A stretch of DNA of 64,000 nt from Nocardioides sp. HDW12B (GTDB taxonomy: Bacteria > Actinomycetota > Actinomycetes > Propionibacteriales > Nocardioidaceae): positions 806,001 through 870,000 of the forward strand of contig NZ_CP049867.1 in the NCBI RefSeq assembly GCF_011299595.1, read 5' to 3'. The position numbers and the translations under genes are program-made. This document shows positions 8,107-17,397 of the stretch, piece after piece (the stretch's first letter is position 1; every line of letters begins with the position of its first letter). The notes under the pieces were generated by a model that searched no databases, had not been told where the DNA came from, and saw only the letters and a list, made by a program, of their open reading frames with translations.

Positions 8107-9051
8107 GTGAGCGCCGGCCTCTTCGGACTCCTCGACGACGTCGCGGCGCTGGCCCGGCTGGCGGCGGCCTCGGTGGACGACATCGGCGCGGCCGCGGGCC
8201 GTGCGAGCGTCAAGGCCGCCGGCGTCGTGGTCGACGACACGGCGGTCACCCCGCAGTACGTCCACGGCGTCACCGCCGACCGCGAGGTGCCCATCATCCG
8301 GCGCATCGCGACGGGCTCGTTGCGCAACAAGCTGCTCGTCATCCTGCCGGCGGCCCTGCTGCTGAGCCAGTTCCTGCCGTGGGCGATCACCCCGATCCTG
8401 ATGGCCGGCGCCACGTTCCTCTGCTACGAGGGCGCCCACAAGGTGTGGGGCGCGCTCAGCGGGCACGGCGACGCCCACGCCGACGCCTCGGGCGAGCCGC
8501 CGTCGGAGGACACGGTCGTCTCCGGCGCGGTCCGCACCGACTTCATCCTGTCGGCCGAGATCATGGTGATCGCGCTCAACGAGGTCTCCGACGAGCCGTT
8601 CGTGTCCCGCGCGCTGATCCTCGTGGTCGTCGCCATCGGCATCACCCTGCTGGTCTACGGCGTGGTCGCGCTGATCGTGAAGATGGACGACGTCGGCCTG
8701 CACCTCGCCGAGCGGTCCTCGGCGGCCTCGCGACGCATCGGTCTGGGCCTGGTGCGCGGGATGCCGAAGCTGCTGAGCGTCATCTCCGTCGTCGGCATCG
8801 CGGCGATGCTCTGGGTGGGCGGCCACATCCTGCTGGTCGGGCTCGACGACCTCGGCTGGCACGCGCCGTACGACGCGGTCCACCACGTCGAGGAGGCGGT
8901 CCACGACTCCGCGGGCAGCCTGGGGGCGGTGCTCGGCTGGCTGGTCAACACCGCAGCCTCGGCCGTGGTCGGTCTCGCGGTCGGTGCCGTCGTCGTGGCG
9001 GTGCTCGGGCTGGTGCAGCGTGCGCGCGGCGGGTCCACCGGGGGCAGGTAG
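8107..9051 (+). CDS. DUF808 (YedI-like) inner membrane protein
   Basis: The product is 314 residues from a GTG. The N-terminus [26 protein letters not shown] and the segment TPQYVHG are characteristic of DUF808. Hydrophobic segments lie at about residues 75-95, 160-180, 220-245 and 280-305, giving an integral membrane protein with several spans. Members are widespread and uncharacterised; a transport or envelope stress role has been suggested for YedI but is not established. It is transcribed in the same direction as the manB operon but separated by 93 bases, so it may have its own promoter. It is followed by sahH without a shared operon structure. Confidence 0.8.
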   Translation: MSAGLFGLLDDVAALARLAAASVDDIGAAAGRASVKAAGVVVDDTAVTPQYVHGVTADREVPIIRRIATGSLRNKLLVILPAALLLSQFLPWAITPILMAGATFLCYEGAHKVWGALSGHGDAHADASGEPPSEDTVVSGAVRTDFILSAEIMVIALNEVSDEPFVSRALILVVVAIGITLLVYGVVALIVKMDDVGLHLAERSSAASRRIGLGLVRGMPKLLSVISVVGIAAMLWVGGHILLVGLDDLGWHAPYDAVHHVEEAVHDSAGSLGAVLGWLVNTAASAVVGLAVGAVVVAVLGLVQRARGGSTGGR

Positions 9052-9131
9052 TCTGGACGGGTATGCGCGGGAGATCCCGACGAAGCGCAGATGCGCCGCA
9101 CACCCATCCTGTGACACCAGAGGAACCCTTC

Positions 9132-10571
9132 ATGGACTTCAAGGTCGCCGACCTGTCCCTGGCCGACTACGGCCGGACCGAGATCACCCTCGCCGAGCAC
9201 GAGATGCCCGGCCTCATGGCGATGCGCGAGCGCTACGGCGCCTCGCAGCCCCTCGCGGGCGCCCGCATCGCCGGCTCCCTGCACATGACCATCCAGACCG
9301 CCGTGCTCATCGAGACCCTCGTGGACCTCGGCGCGGAGGTCCGCTGGGCCTCCTGCAACATCTTCTCGACCCAGGACCACGCGGCCGCCGCCGTCGTGGT
9401 GGGCCGCGACGGCACGCCGGAGGACCCCCGCGGCGTCCCGGTCTTCGCCTGGAAGGGCGAGAGCCTGGAGGAGTACTGGTGGTGCACCCAGCAGATCCTC
9501 GACTGGTCCTCGCAGGGCGCCGACGTCCTGCCGAACATGATCCTCGACGACGGCGGTGACGCCACCATGCTGCTGCACCTCGGCGTCGAGGCCGAGAAGA
9601 ACGGCGTCGCCCCCGACCCCGCCACCGCCGGCAGCGGCGAGCAGCGGATCGTCTTCGAGGTGCTCGGTGCGCAGCTCGAGAAGAGCGCCACGCACTGGAG
9701 CCCGATCGCGAACTCGGTCAAGGGCGTCACCGAGGAGACCACCACCGGTGTCCTCCGCCTCTACGACATGATGCGCGACGGCACGCTGCTGTTCCCGGCC
9801 ATCAACGTCAACGACTCGGTGACCAAGAGCAAGTTCGACAACAAGTACGGCTGCCGCCACTCGCTCATCGACGGCATCAACCGTGCGACCGACGTCCTCA
9901 TCGGCGGCAAGGTCGCCGTGGTCTGCGGCTACGGCGACGTCGGCAAGGGCTGCGCGGAGTCGCTGCGCGGCCAGGGAGCCCGCGTCATCGTGACCGAGAT
10001 CGACCCGATCTGCGCGCTGCAGGCGGCCATGGACGGCTACCAGGTCGCCACCCTCGACGACGTGCTGCCGGTGGCCGACATCGTCATCACCGCGACGGGC
10101 AACAAGGACGTCGTCACCGTCGCGCAGATGCAGCGGATGAAGTTCCAGGCGATCGTGGCCAACATCGGCCACTTCGACAACGAGATCGACATGGCCGGGC
10201 TGGAGTCCTTCGAGGGCGTCGTCCGCAAGAACGTCAAGCCGCAGGTCGACGTGTGGTCCTTCCCCGAGGGCACCAGCATCATCGTGCTGTCGGAGGGGCG
10301 CCTGATGAACCTCGGCAACGCGACCGGCCACCCGTCGTTCGTGATGTCGAACTCCTTCACCAACCAGGTGCTGGCCCAGATCGAGCTCTTCACCAAGACC
10401 GAGGAGTACCCGACCGGCGTCTACGTGCTGCCCAAGCACCTCGACGAGGAGGTCGCGCGCCTGCACCTCGGCTCGCTCGGCGTCCGGCTGACGGAGCTCA
10501 CCGAGTCCCAGGCGGCGTACCTCGGCGTCGACAAGGCCGGTCCGTACAAGTCCGACCAGTACCGGTACTGA
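9132..10571 (+). CDS. ahcY: Adenosylhomocysteinase
   Basis: This 479-residue enzyme hydrolyses S-adenosylhomocysteine to adenosine and homocysteine, removing the product inhibitor of methyltransferases. Recognisable parts are [23 protein letters not shown] at the N-terminus, QDHAAAAVV near residue 80, the NAD-binding loop [15 protein letters not shown] near residue 265, and the C-terminal [13 protein letters not shown], in which the last Lys and Tyr complete the NAD site of the neighbouring subunit. The length matches actinobacterial SahH. The ATG follows an AGGAACC site at 9121. mtrA begins 10 bases after the stop, as in many actinobacteria. Confidence 0.96.
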   Translation: MDFKVADLSLADYGRTEITLAEHEMPGLMAMRERYGASQPLAGARIAGSLHMTIQTAVLIETLVDLGAEVRWASCNIFSTQDHAAAAVVVGRDGTPEDPRGVPVFAWKGESLEEYWWCTQQILDWSSQGADVLPNMILDDGGDATMLLHLGVEAEKNGVAPDPATAGSGEQRIVFEVLGAQLEKSATHWSPIANSVKGVTEETTTGVLRLYDMMRDGTLLFPAINVNDSVTKSKFDNKYGCRHSLIDGINRATDVLIGGKVAVVCGYGDVGKGCAESLRGQGARVIVTEIDPICALQAAMDGYQVATLDDVLPVADIVITATGNKDVVTVAQMQRMKFQAIVANIGHFDNEIDMAGLESFEGVVRKNVKPQVDVWSFPEGTSIIVLSEGRLMNLGNATGHPSFVMSNSFTNQVLAQIELFTKTEEYPTGVYVLPKHLDEEVARLHLGSLGVRLTELTESQAAYLGVDKAGPYKSDQYRY

Positions 10572-10581
10572 GGCAGCAGAC

Positions 10582-11277
10582 ATGGCGGTGGAGTCCGGGG
10601 CGACGGCACGGGCCAAGGTGCTCGTCGTCGACGACGACGCCGCCCTGGCGGAGATGCTCACCATCGTGCTGCGCAACGAGGGGTTCGAGCCCCAGGTGTG
10701 CGCGCACGGTGGTGAGGCGCTGGCGGCCTTCCAGGGCTTCCGGCCCGACCTGGTGCTGCTCGACCTGATGCTGCCCGGTCGTGACGGCATCGACGTCTGC
10801 AAGGACATCCGCGCCGAGTCGGGGGTGCCGATCGTGATGCTCACCGCACGCGGCGACACCCTCGACGTGGTGGAGGGACTGGAGTCGGGGGCCGACGACT
10901 ACGTCGTCAAGCCCTTCAAGCCCAAGGAGCTGGTGGCGCGCATCCGCGCCCGGGTGCGCACCTTCGAGGCGGCACCGCCCGAGCAGCTCGCCATCGGCGA
11001 CCTCTCCATCGACGTCGCCGGCCACCGCGTCACCCGCGGCGAGGAGGTCATCGCCCTCACGCCGCTGGAGTTCGACCTCCTGGTGTGCCTGGCCCGCAAG
11101 CCCTGGCAGGTGTTCACCCGCGAGGTGCTGCTCGAGCAGGTGTGGGGCTACCGGCACGCGGCCGACACCCGCCTGGTCAACGTGCACGTCCAGCGTCTGC
11201 GCTCCAAGGTCGAGCGCGACCCGGAGAACCCCGAGATCGTGGTGACCGTCCGGGGCGTCGGCTACAAGGCCGGCTGA
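10582..11277 (+). CDS. mtrA: Two-component response regulator MtrA
   Basis: This 231-residue OmpR-family regulator has an acidic pocket in VLVVDDDAALAEML, the phosphoacceptor Asp in LLDLMLPGRDG, the switch Thr in LTARGD, Lys in VVKPFKPKEL, and a C-terminal winged helix ending RGVGYKAG. MtrA controls cell division, cell wall remodelling and osmotic responses in actinobacteria. The cognate kinase gene mtrB starts one base after its stop. The sahH-mtrA-mtrB-lpqB order is conserved and makes the name secure. Confidence 0.95.
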   Translation: MAVESGATARAKVLVVDDDAALAEMLTIVLRNEGFEPQVCAHGGEALAAFQGFRPDLVLLDLMLPGRDGIDVCKDIRAESGVPIVMLTARGDTLDVVEGLESGADDYVVKPFKPKELVARIRARVRTFEAAPPEQLAIGDLSIDVAGHRVTRGEEVIALTPLEFDLLVCLARKPWQVFTREVLLEQVWGYRHAADTRLVNVHVQRLRSKVERDPENPEIVVTVRGVGYKAG

Positions 11278-11278
11278 C

Positions 11279-12934
11279 GTGGCGGCGGCCCGGCGCGTGC
11301 GGGGCGTGGCGGCCCGGCCGCTGCGCGCCGTCGGCACGCTGTGGCGCCGCTCGATCCAGGCGCGCGTCGTGCTCAGCACCGTCGTGCTGTCGGCGGTCGT
11401 CGTCTCGCTGGTGGGCTGGACGCTGCTGCAGCAGGTCACCGACGGTCTCGTGCAGGAGCGCGTCAAGGAGGCCGTCGCCGAGTCCGGACGCGCCACCGAG
11501 GACCTCCAGGTCAGCCTGAGCGCCGCGACCCCGGACTTCGAGGCCAGCGCCCAGCTGGCCTCGCTGATGTCCACCGAGATCTCCCGCGGCGCGGTGCGCG
11601 GCTACGACGTCGTGCTGGTCGGGCCCCTGTCGGTCGACGCCGACGGGCGGGCCTACGGCGGCGGCCAGCGGTTCACCCCCGGCCTCGACCTCACCAGCCT
11701 GCCCGACGACCTGACCGAGCGGGTGGGGGCGCCGCAGGAGAACTCCCAGCTGTGGACCTTCACCCGGCTGCGGTACGACGGAAGCGACGGGCGGGCGGCC
11801 CGCCCCGACGTCCCGGGCGTGGCCGTGGGCACCCGGCTCGTGCTGCCCGCCGACGGCGACACCTACGCGCTCTACCACCTCTTCCCGATGTCGGCCGAGC
11901 AGCGCACGATCGACCTCGTCGAGCGGGCCATCCTCACCAGCGGGGTGCTCCTGCTCATCCTCGTCGCCGCCCTCACCTGGCTGGTGACGCGGCAGGTGGT
12001 GACCCCCGTCCGGCTCGCGCGGCGTACGGCCGAGCGGCTCTCCTCCGGGCGTCTGGAGCAGCGGATGCTCGTCAAGGGCGACGACGACATCGCGCGGCTG
12101 GCGACGTCGTTCAACCACATGGCCTCCAGCCTGCAGAAGCAGATCCGCAAGCTGGAGGACATGTCGGCGGCGCAGCGGCGCTTCGTCTCCGACGTCTCCC
12201 ACGAGCTGCGCACCCCGCTCACCACGGTGCGGATGGCCAGCGACGTGCTTCACGACGCGCGTGACCGCTTCGACCCGGTCACCGCGCGCTCGGCCGAGCT
12301 GCTGCAGAACGAGCTCGACCGCTTCGAGACCCTGCTCGCGGACCTGCTCGAGATCAGCCGGTTCGACGCCGGGGCGGCGGCCCTGGAGGTCGAGGACGTG
12401 AACCTCCTCGACGTCGCCCACCGCGTGGTGGGCTCCCTGGCACCGCTCGCCGCCCAGCGCGACGTGCGCATCGTGGTGCGTCCGCAGGGCGGGCCCTGCG
12501 TGGTGGAGGCCGACACCCGGAGGCTGGAGCGCATCGTGCGCAACCTCGTCACCAACGCCATCGACTACGCCGACTCCTCCGACGTGGTGGTGCTCGTCGC
12601 CGCCGACGCGGAGGGCAGCGCGCTGGCCGTCCGCGACTACGGCGTCGGTCTGCGACCCGGCGACGAGGTGCGGGTGTTCAACCGCTTCTGGCGCGCCGAC
12701 CCCTCACGCGTGCGGCGCTCGGGCGGCACCGGGCTCGGGCTGTCGATCTCGCAGGAGGACGCCCGCCTGCACGGCGGCTGGCTCGAGGCGTGGGGCGCGC
12801 CGGGTGCCGGCTCGCAGTTCCGCCTCTCGCTGCCGCGCCGTGCCGGTGGCACCCTGGCCGCCAGCGCCCTGCCGCTGGTGCCGGCGGACGCCGGGCTGGT
12901 CCCGGCCCGGTCGGGGCGGGTGAGCACCCCGTGA
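11279..12934 (+). CDS. mtrB: Sensor histidine kinase MtrB
   Basis: This 551-residue kinase starts at a GTG. Membrane segments lie near residues 30-52 and 216-238 and flank an extracytoplasmic region of about 165 residues. A HAMP linker follows (TPVRLARRTAERLSSGRL), then the dimerisation/phosphoacceptor helix with FVSDVSHELRTPLTT near residue 305, the N-box LVTNAIDYA, and the G-box GGTGLGLSISQE. It phosphorylates MtrA, whose gene is immediately upstream. In other actinobacteria the kinase is modulated by the lipoprotein LpqB, encoded next with a 4-base overlap (GTGA). Confidence 0.95.
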   Translation: MAAARRVRGVAARPLRAVGTLWRRSIQARVVLSTVVLSAVVVSLVGWTLLQQVTDGLVQERVKEAVAESGRATEDLQVSLSAATPDFEASAQLASLMSTEISRGAVRGYDVVLVGPLSVDADGRAYGGGQRFTPGLDLTSLPDDLTERVGAPQENSQLWTFTRLRYDGSDGRAARPDVPGVAVGTRLVLPADGDTYALYHLFPMSAEQRTIDLVERAILTSGVLLLILVAALTWLVTRQVVTPVRLARRTAERLSSGRLEQRMLVKGDDDIARLATSFNHMASSLQKQIRKLEDMSAAQRRFVSDVSHELRTPLTTVRMASDVLHDARDRFDPVTARSAELLQNELDRFETLLADLLEISRFDAGAAALEVEDVNLLDVAHRVVGSLAPLAAQRDVRIVVRPQGGPCVVEADTRRLERIVRNLVTNAIDYADSSDVVVLVAADAEGSALAVRDYGVGLRPGDEVRVFNRFWRADPSRVRRSGGTGLGLSISQEDARLHGGWLEAWGAPGAGSQFRLSLPRRAGGTLAASALPLVPADAGLVPARSGRVSTP

Positions 12935-14712
12935 CCCGGTCGTACGTCGCTCGCGGGCGCCTGGTGACCGCGCTCGCTGCCGGGTGCCTGGTCGCCGCCG
13001 GCTGCTCGACCCTGCCCGACGGGGGACCCGTGGTGTCGGGAGGACGGGCCGCCGCCACGGTGGAGGCGCAGCCGTTCGACTACAACCCGCCCGGCCCGCG
13101 ACCCGGCGCGCTGCCGGACGACATCGTGGCGGGGTTCCTCAGCGCCCAGCAGGCGGTCCCGGTCAGCACCCGCGTGGCGGAGGAGTACCTCACCGCGGAC
13201 GCCGCCGCCACCTGGCGCCCGGACCGTCGCACCATCGTCTACACCTCCCAGCAGGTGGTGGCGCGCGGCACCGACGTCGTCATCCGGCTCCGCGGGGCCT
13301 CCGCCCTCGACGCCGCCGGTCGCTGGCGCGGCGCCTGGTCCGACGACGCCCGCGGCACCCTGCGGCTGCGCGTCGAGCGTGAGGACTCCGAGTGGCGCAT
13401 CGTCGACCCGCCGCCCGCCCTGGTCATCCCGCGCACCCACTTCGAGTCGCGCTACCGCGCGCTGACCCTGTCCTTCTTCGACCGCACCGGGTCGGTGCTC
13501 GTGCCCGAGCCGGTGTACCTGCCGGCGGGCGTGCAGGCCGCCACCCGGCTGGTGGCCGGACTGCTCGAGGGACCGCCCCCGGGGAGCCGGGAGGTCGAGC
13601 GGTCCTACCTGCCGACCGGCACCGACCTCGGCGTCGGCGTGCCCGTCCGGGGCCGCGGGATCGCGGAGGTCCCGCTGAGCGCCGCCATGGTCGACCTGCG
13701 CCCGGCCGACCTCGCCCGCGCCCTGGCCCAGCTCACCGCCACGCTGGGCCAGCTGCCGGAGGTGCGGGGGGTGCGCGTCCTCGTGGACGGCGCGCCGCTC
13801 GCGCTGCCCGGGGGCGAGGAGGTGCTGCCCGTGACCACGGGGGAGGAGTACGACCCCTCGGTCGACTGGGCCGCGCCGGACCTCTTCGGCCTCGTCGGAC
13901 GCTCGATCGTCCGCATCTCCGAGGGCGCCGAGACCCGGGTCGCCGCCCTGCCCCGCTCCGCCACCGACTTCTTCGGACGGCCGCGCTCGCTGGGCGTGAG
14001 CCTGGCCGGCGACCGGTCGGCCGTGGTGTCCGGCGACGGCACCAGGGTCTGGCGGCTGACCTCCCGCGAGGGCGCCCGCATCGCGCCCACCTCGGTTGCC
14101 GAGGGCACCGACCTGCTGCGGCCGATGTGGGACCGCACCGGGCGTCTCTGGCTCGTCGACCGGGGCAGCAGCCTCAGCGGCACCGCCGCGGTGCGTGTGC
14201 TCTCCGACGACGGCCGCGTCCGCCTCGACAGCCCGCAGCTGGACGACGGACGCCTCGAGGCGGCGTCGGTCTCGCGCGACGGCAGCCGCTTCGTGGTGCT
14301 GGTGTCCCGGCCCGACGGCGAGGTCGAGGCGCGGCTGTTCCGCGTGGTCCGCGACGACCTCGGCGCGCCCGTCCGCCTGGCCTTCGCCCGCACCCTCCCG
14401 GCCCCCAACACGCTGCGCAACGCCCGCGCCGTCGGGTGGTGGGACCCCACGACGGTGGCCGTCATGACCCGGCCCTCCGGCTTCTCGACCCGGGTGCAGC
14501 TGCTGCCCACCGACGGCGCGACCGTCGCCACCTCGGGTGCGCCGCGGCTCGACCTGCTGTTCGAGGAGGGCCAGAGCATGGCGACCTCTCCCGGCTCCCC
14601 GCAGAGCCTGCTGGTGACCAGCGCCGACGGGGTGTTCGACCTCGGCGGCGACGGGCGGTGGGCCGAGCTCGTGCTGCCGCCCGAGCTGCGCGCCACGACG
14701 TTCGTGGGCTGA
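12931..14712 (+). CDS. lpqB: Lipoprotein LpqB, MtrAB accessory protein
   Basis: The product is 593 residues from a GTG overlapping mtrB. A type II signal peptide with lipobox LVAAGCS places the mature N-terminal cysteine at about residue 28. A GerMN-like domain follows, with LVAGLLEGPPPGSR near residue 210 and ALAQLTATLGQLPEVRGVRV, and then a C-terminal beta-propeller-like half rich in repeated strands. LpqB is anchored outside the membrane and binds the MtrB sensor region. Position, lipobox and domain order agree with the family. Confidence 0.93.
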   Translation: MTRSYVARGRLVTALAAGCLVAAGCSTLPDGGPVVSGGRAAATVEAQPFDYNPPGPRPGALPDDIVAGFLSAQQAVPVSTRVAEEYLTADAAATWRPDRRTIVYTSQQVVARGTDVVIRLRGASALDAAGRWRGAWSDDARGTLRLRVEREDSEWRIVDPPPALVIPRTHFESRYRALTLSFFDRTGSVLVPEPVYLPAGVQAATRLVAGLLEGPPPGSREVERSYLPTGTDLGVGVPVRGRGIAEVPLSAAMVDLRPADLARALAQLTATLGQLPEVRGVRVLVDGAPLALPGGEEVLPVTTGEEYDPSVDWAAPDLFGLVGRSIVRISEGAETRVAALPRSATDFFGRPRSLGVSLAGDRSAVVSGDGTRVWRLTSREGARIAPTSVAEGTDLLRPMWDRTGRLWLVDRGSSLSGTAAVRVLSDDGRVRLDSPQLDDGRLEAASVSRDGSRFVVLVSRPDGEVEARLFRVVRDDLGAPVRLAFARTLPAPNTLRNARAVGWWDPTTVAVMTRPSGFSTRVQLLPTDGATVATSGAPRLDLLFEEGQSMATSPGSPQSLLVTSADGVFDLGGDGRWAELVLPPELRATTFVG

Positions 14713-14789
14713 GCCGGTCGGGGGCCGGGTTCTCCCCAGGCCGCCGGCAGCGGCTCGCACCGGGGTCGACGTACGGCGAGGGTGGGAGG

Positions 14790-15554
14790 GTGCGTGACGC
14801 CCTGGTCGACCTCGTCCTGGGGTCCTGCTGCGTCGGGTGCGGGCGGGCCGGGCGTCTGCTGTGCGGCGGCTGCCGGGCCGGGCTGCCCCACCGGGGACGG
14901 TCCTGCCCGCCGACCCCGTGCCCGGCGGGGCTGGCCGCACCCTGGTGCGCGGCCGAGTACGCCGACACGGTGCGGCGGATGGTGCTCGCCCACAAGGAAC
15001 GCGCCTGCCACGGGCTCGCCCGGCCGCTCGGCGAGCTGCTCGCCGTCGCGGTCGAGGCGGCCGCGGGACCGGGACCCCGCCCCGGTCCTGTCGTGCTGGT
15101 GCCCGTGCCCAGCCACCCGACGGTCGTGAGGACACGCGGCCACGACCCGCTGCTACGACTGACCCGGGCGGCTGCCGTCACCTTGCGCCGGCGTGGGGTG
15201 GCGGCCGCGGTCCGCCCCCTCCTGCGCGCCCACGCACGCCCGCGCGACCAGGCGGGCCTCGACGCGGTCGCCCGGGCGGCCAACCTGCGCGACGCCTTCG
15301 CCGTGCGCCCGGCTGCGGGGCTCGCTGCGGGACTCGCCTCCGGGCCGGCCGTCGGGGGACCCCTCCTGGTCGTCGACGACGTGCTCACCACCGGCGCCAC
15401 CGCACGGGAGGCCCAGCGGGCCCTGGAGCGGGCCGGGGTGCCGGTGGACGCGGTCGCGGTGGTGGCGGCCACGACCCGGCGGCTGCCGCCCGGCCACCTG
15501 AGAAGCCGCCATGATGTGGACGATCGGGTTCCGTGGACCGTCGCGGAGGTCTAG
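14790..15554 (+). CDS. ComF-family phosphoribosyltransferase-like protein
   Basis: This 254-residue protein starts at a GTG (14790). The N-terminus has a zinc-finger-like cluster (CCVGCGRAGRLLCGGCRAG) and the C-terminal half a PRPP-binding loop LLVVDDVLTTGATAREA near residue 190. This is the layout of ComF/GntX, which in competent bacteria assists inward movement of transforming DNA strands. The mycobacterial homologue at this position is Rv3242c. No competence channel genes are visible in this window, although Tad pilus genes are present further on. The start is uncertain because in-frame GTG codons lie close together; the chosen one keeps the cysteine cluster complete. Confidence 0.8.
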   Translation: MRDALVDLVLGSCCVGCGRAGRLLCGGCRAGLPHRGRSCPPTPCPAGLAAPWCAAEYADTVRRMVLAHKERACHGLARPLGELLAVAVEAAAGPGPRPGPVVLVPVPSHPTVVRTRGHDPLLRLTRAAAVTLRRRGVAAAVRPLLRAHARPRDQAGLDAVARAANLRDAFAVRPAAGLAAGLASGPAVGGPLLVVDDVLTTGATAREAQRALERAGVPVDAVAVVAATTRRLPPGHLRSRHDVDDRVPWTVAEV

Positions 15555-15943
15555 CGTCTGTGCATGGAGTCCGTCCGGGTCCGTGGTTGCGCCGAGGAGG
15601 TGCGTCCCGGCTCGTCACGAGTCGTCGACGTCTCCTGGCTAGCCGATGCCAGTCGCAGGCGAAACGGTCCACGTAAGAGCCCCTCGCGGGCTCGATCACG
15701 GTGCGGCTTAGAGGTAAGTCCTGCCGTCGCGGGGGCGTCAGATGCGCCCCCGGCCGGCGAGAAGGCGGGTAGTGGCGGAGAAGCTGCGAGAGCCTCAGCA
15801 GGCGGTTGTGGGGTCGAAGACCAGGTCGGCCGGGCGGACTCCGCTTCCTGGTATCTCGGGACGCGCGCTCGACAGGGGGCGCGCGTGCACGACGTCGGAC
15901 GGGTCCGGCGCAGTCGACCCGCACAAACACCGGAGGTGTGCAT
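15555..15943 (+). other. Long GC-rich leader upstream of hpf with two strong hairpins
   Basis: No convincing gene lies in these 389 bases. Two perfect stems are visible: GGGGGCG (15731-15737) with CGCCCCC (15745-15751), and ACGCGCGC (15861-15868) with GCGCGCGT (15879-15886). The first could terminate read-through from comF. The second lies 58 bases before the hpf start and would be in its 5' leader. I do not recognise a known riboswitch class here. Confidence 0.4.
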
Positions 15944-16576
15944 ATGGACGTTGTCGTGAAGAGTCGCCACTGCGAGGTCTCGGACCGGTTCCGTGAGCAC
16001 GTCGAGGAGAAGCTCAGTCGGCTCGAGAAGCACGACCACCGGGTCATCCGCATGGAGGTGGAGGTCGAGCTCGAGCGCAACCCGCGCCAGCACGACCGGG
16101 CCGTGAAGGTCGAGCTGACCGCGTTCTCGAAGGGCCCGGTGGTCCGGGCCGAGGCGGCTGCCGAGGACAAGCTGGGCGCGCTCGACCTGGCGCTGGACAA
16201 GATGGCGGCCCAGATGCGCCGCGCCGCCGACCGCCGCCGGGTGCACCACGGCCGGCGTACCCCGGTGTCGGTCTCGCAGGCGCTCGCCGGGCTGGAGGTC
16301 ACCGAGAACGGCTCCGTGCTGACCCTGGACGAGGGCTCCACCGACGGCCCGGAGCTGACCGGCGGCCCGGACGTGACGACGGCGTCCGACGGCTCGATCG
16401 TGGTCCGGGAGAAGACCCACCCGGCCCGGCCGATGAGCCTGGACCAGGCGCTCTACGAGATGGAGCTCGTGGGCCACGACTTCTTCCTCTTCGTCGACAG
16501 CGAGTCCGCCCGACCCTCGGTGGTCTACCGCCGCAAGGGCTACGACTACGGGGTCATCGCCCTCACCCAGGACTGA
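15944..16576 (+). CDS. hpf: Ribosome hibernation promoting factor, long form
   Basis: This 210-residue protein starts at an ATG preceded by CCGGAGG. Residues 1-100 form the ribosome-binding S30AE/YfiA domain (MDVVVKSRHCEVSDRFREHV, then KLGALDLALDKMAAQMRR). A linker follows, then a C-terminal dimerisation domain from about residue 150 (PMSLDQALYEMELVGHDFFLFVD...VVYRRKGYDYGVIAL). The long form joins two 70S ribosomes into 100S dimers during stationary phase or hypoxia. It is in the conserved slot between comF and secA (Rv3241c in mycobacteria). The long structured leader suggests regulated expression. Confidence 0.94.
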   Translation: MDVVVKSRHCEVSDRFREHVEEKLSRLEKHDHRVIRMEVEVELERNPRQHDRAVKVELTAFSKGPVVRAEAAAEDKLGALDLALDKMAAQMRRAADRRRVHHGRRTPVSVSQALAGLEVTENGSVLTLDEGSTDGPELTGGPDVTTASDGSIVVREKTHPARPMSLDQALYEMELVGHDFFLFVDSESARPSVVYRRKGYDYGVIALTQD

Positions 16577-16688
16577 GTCCGGGACCCCACCAGGCCCTTA
16601 CGGGACCAACGGCACTCCTCGGGGGGACAGGGGTGAGGAGTATCCGTATTCGCTATCCCGCATAGTCCGTCCGTGCCATGATCGAGCG

Positions 16689-17378
16689 GTGGTCATCCCC
16701 CCGTCCTCCGCTCGATCCGGCACGTCCGACATCCGCGTGCTCGTCGTGGACGACCAGGAGCTGTTCCGCCGCGGGCTGACCATGCTGCTCGGGGTCGAGA
16801 CGGACATCGAGGTGGTCGGGGAGGCCGCCGACGGCGCCGCCGCCGCGGCCCTGGCCGCCGGTTCCGCCCCCGACGTCGTCCTCATGGACGTCCGCATGCC
16901 CCGGCAGAGCGGCATCGAGGCCTGTGCGGCGGTGAAGGAGGCCGCGCCCCAGGCGCGGATCATCATGCTCACCGTCAGCGACGACGAGGCCGACCTCTAC
17001 GACGCGGTCAAGAGCGGCGCGTCGGGCTACCTGCTCAAGGACTCCTCGATCGAGGAGGTCGCCCAGGCGATCCGCGTGGTGGCCGACGGCCAGTCGTTGA
17101 TCAGCCCCTCGATGGCCATCAAGCTGCTCGACGAGTTCAAGCAGATGGCGCGCACCGACCGTCAGGCCGTGCCGACACCGCGCCTGACCGAGCGGGAGCT
17201 CGAGGTGCTGCGGCTGGTGGCGCAGGGCCTCAACAACCGCGAGATCGCCAAGCAGCTGTTCATCAGCGAGAACACCGTGAAGAACCACGTGCGCAACATC
17301 CTCGAGAAGCTCCAGCTGCACTCGCGCATGGAGGCGGTCATGTACGCCGTGCGCGAGAAGATCCTCGACATCCCCTGA
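16689..17378 (+). CDS. NarL/FixJ-type response regulator, orphan
   Basis: The product is 229 residues from a GTG. The receiver domain is complete: acidic pair in VLVVDDQELFRRG, phosphoacceptor Asp in VLMDVRMPRQSG, Thr in MLTVSDDE, Lys in YLLKDSS. The C-terminal LuxR helix-turn-helix is LTERELEVLRLVAQGLNNREIAKQLFISENTVKNHV. No histidine kinase gene is nearby, so its partner must be encoded elsewhere. An orphan regulator of this type commonly occurs next to hpf and secA in actinobacteria; its targets are not known to me. It has its own 112-base upstream gap with AT-richer bases near 16640-16665 that may hold a promoter. Confidence 0.85.
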   Translation: MVIPPSSARSGTSDIRVLVVDDQELFRRGLTMLLGVETDIEVVGEAADGAAAAALAAGSAPDVVLMDVRMPRQSGIEACAAVKEAAPQARIIMLTVSDDEADLYDAVKSGASGYLLKDSSIEEVAQAIRVVADGQSLISPSMAIKLLDEFKQMARTDRQAVPTPRLTERELEVLRLVAQGLNNREIAKQLFISENTVKNHVRNILEKLQLHSRMEAVMYAVREKILDIP

Positions 17379-17397
17379 GCGGCGCACCCCCTGCACC

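Noticed and set aside
9052-9131. SAH riboswitch upstream of ahcY
   Set aside because: The gap is only 80 bases and I cannot see the conserved core of that riboswitch.
15564-15959. A 131-codon frame upstream of hpf
   Set aside because: It overlaps the hpf start out of frame, is low-complexity and has no recognisable family or ribosome site.
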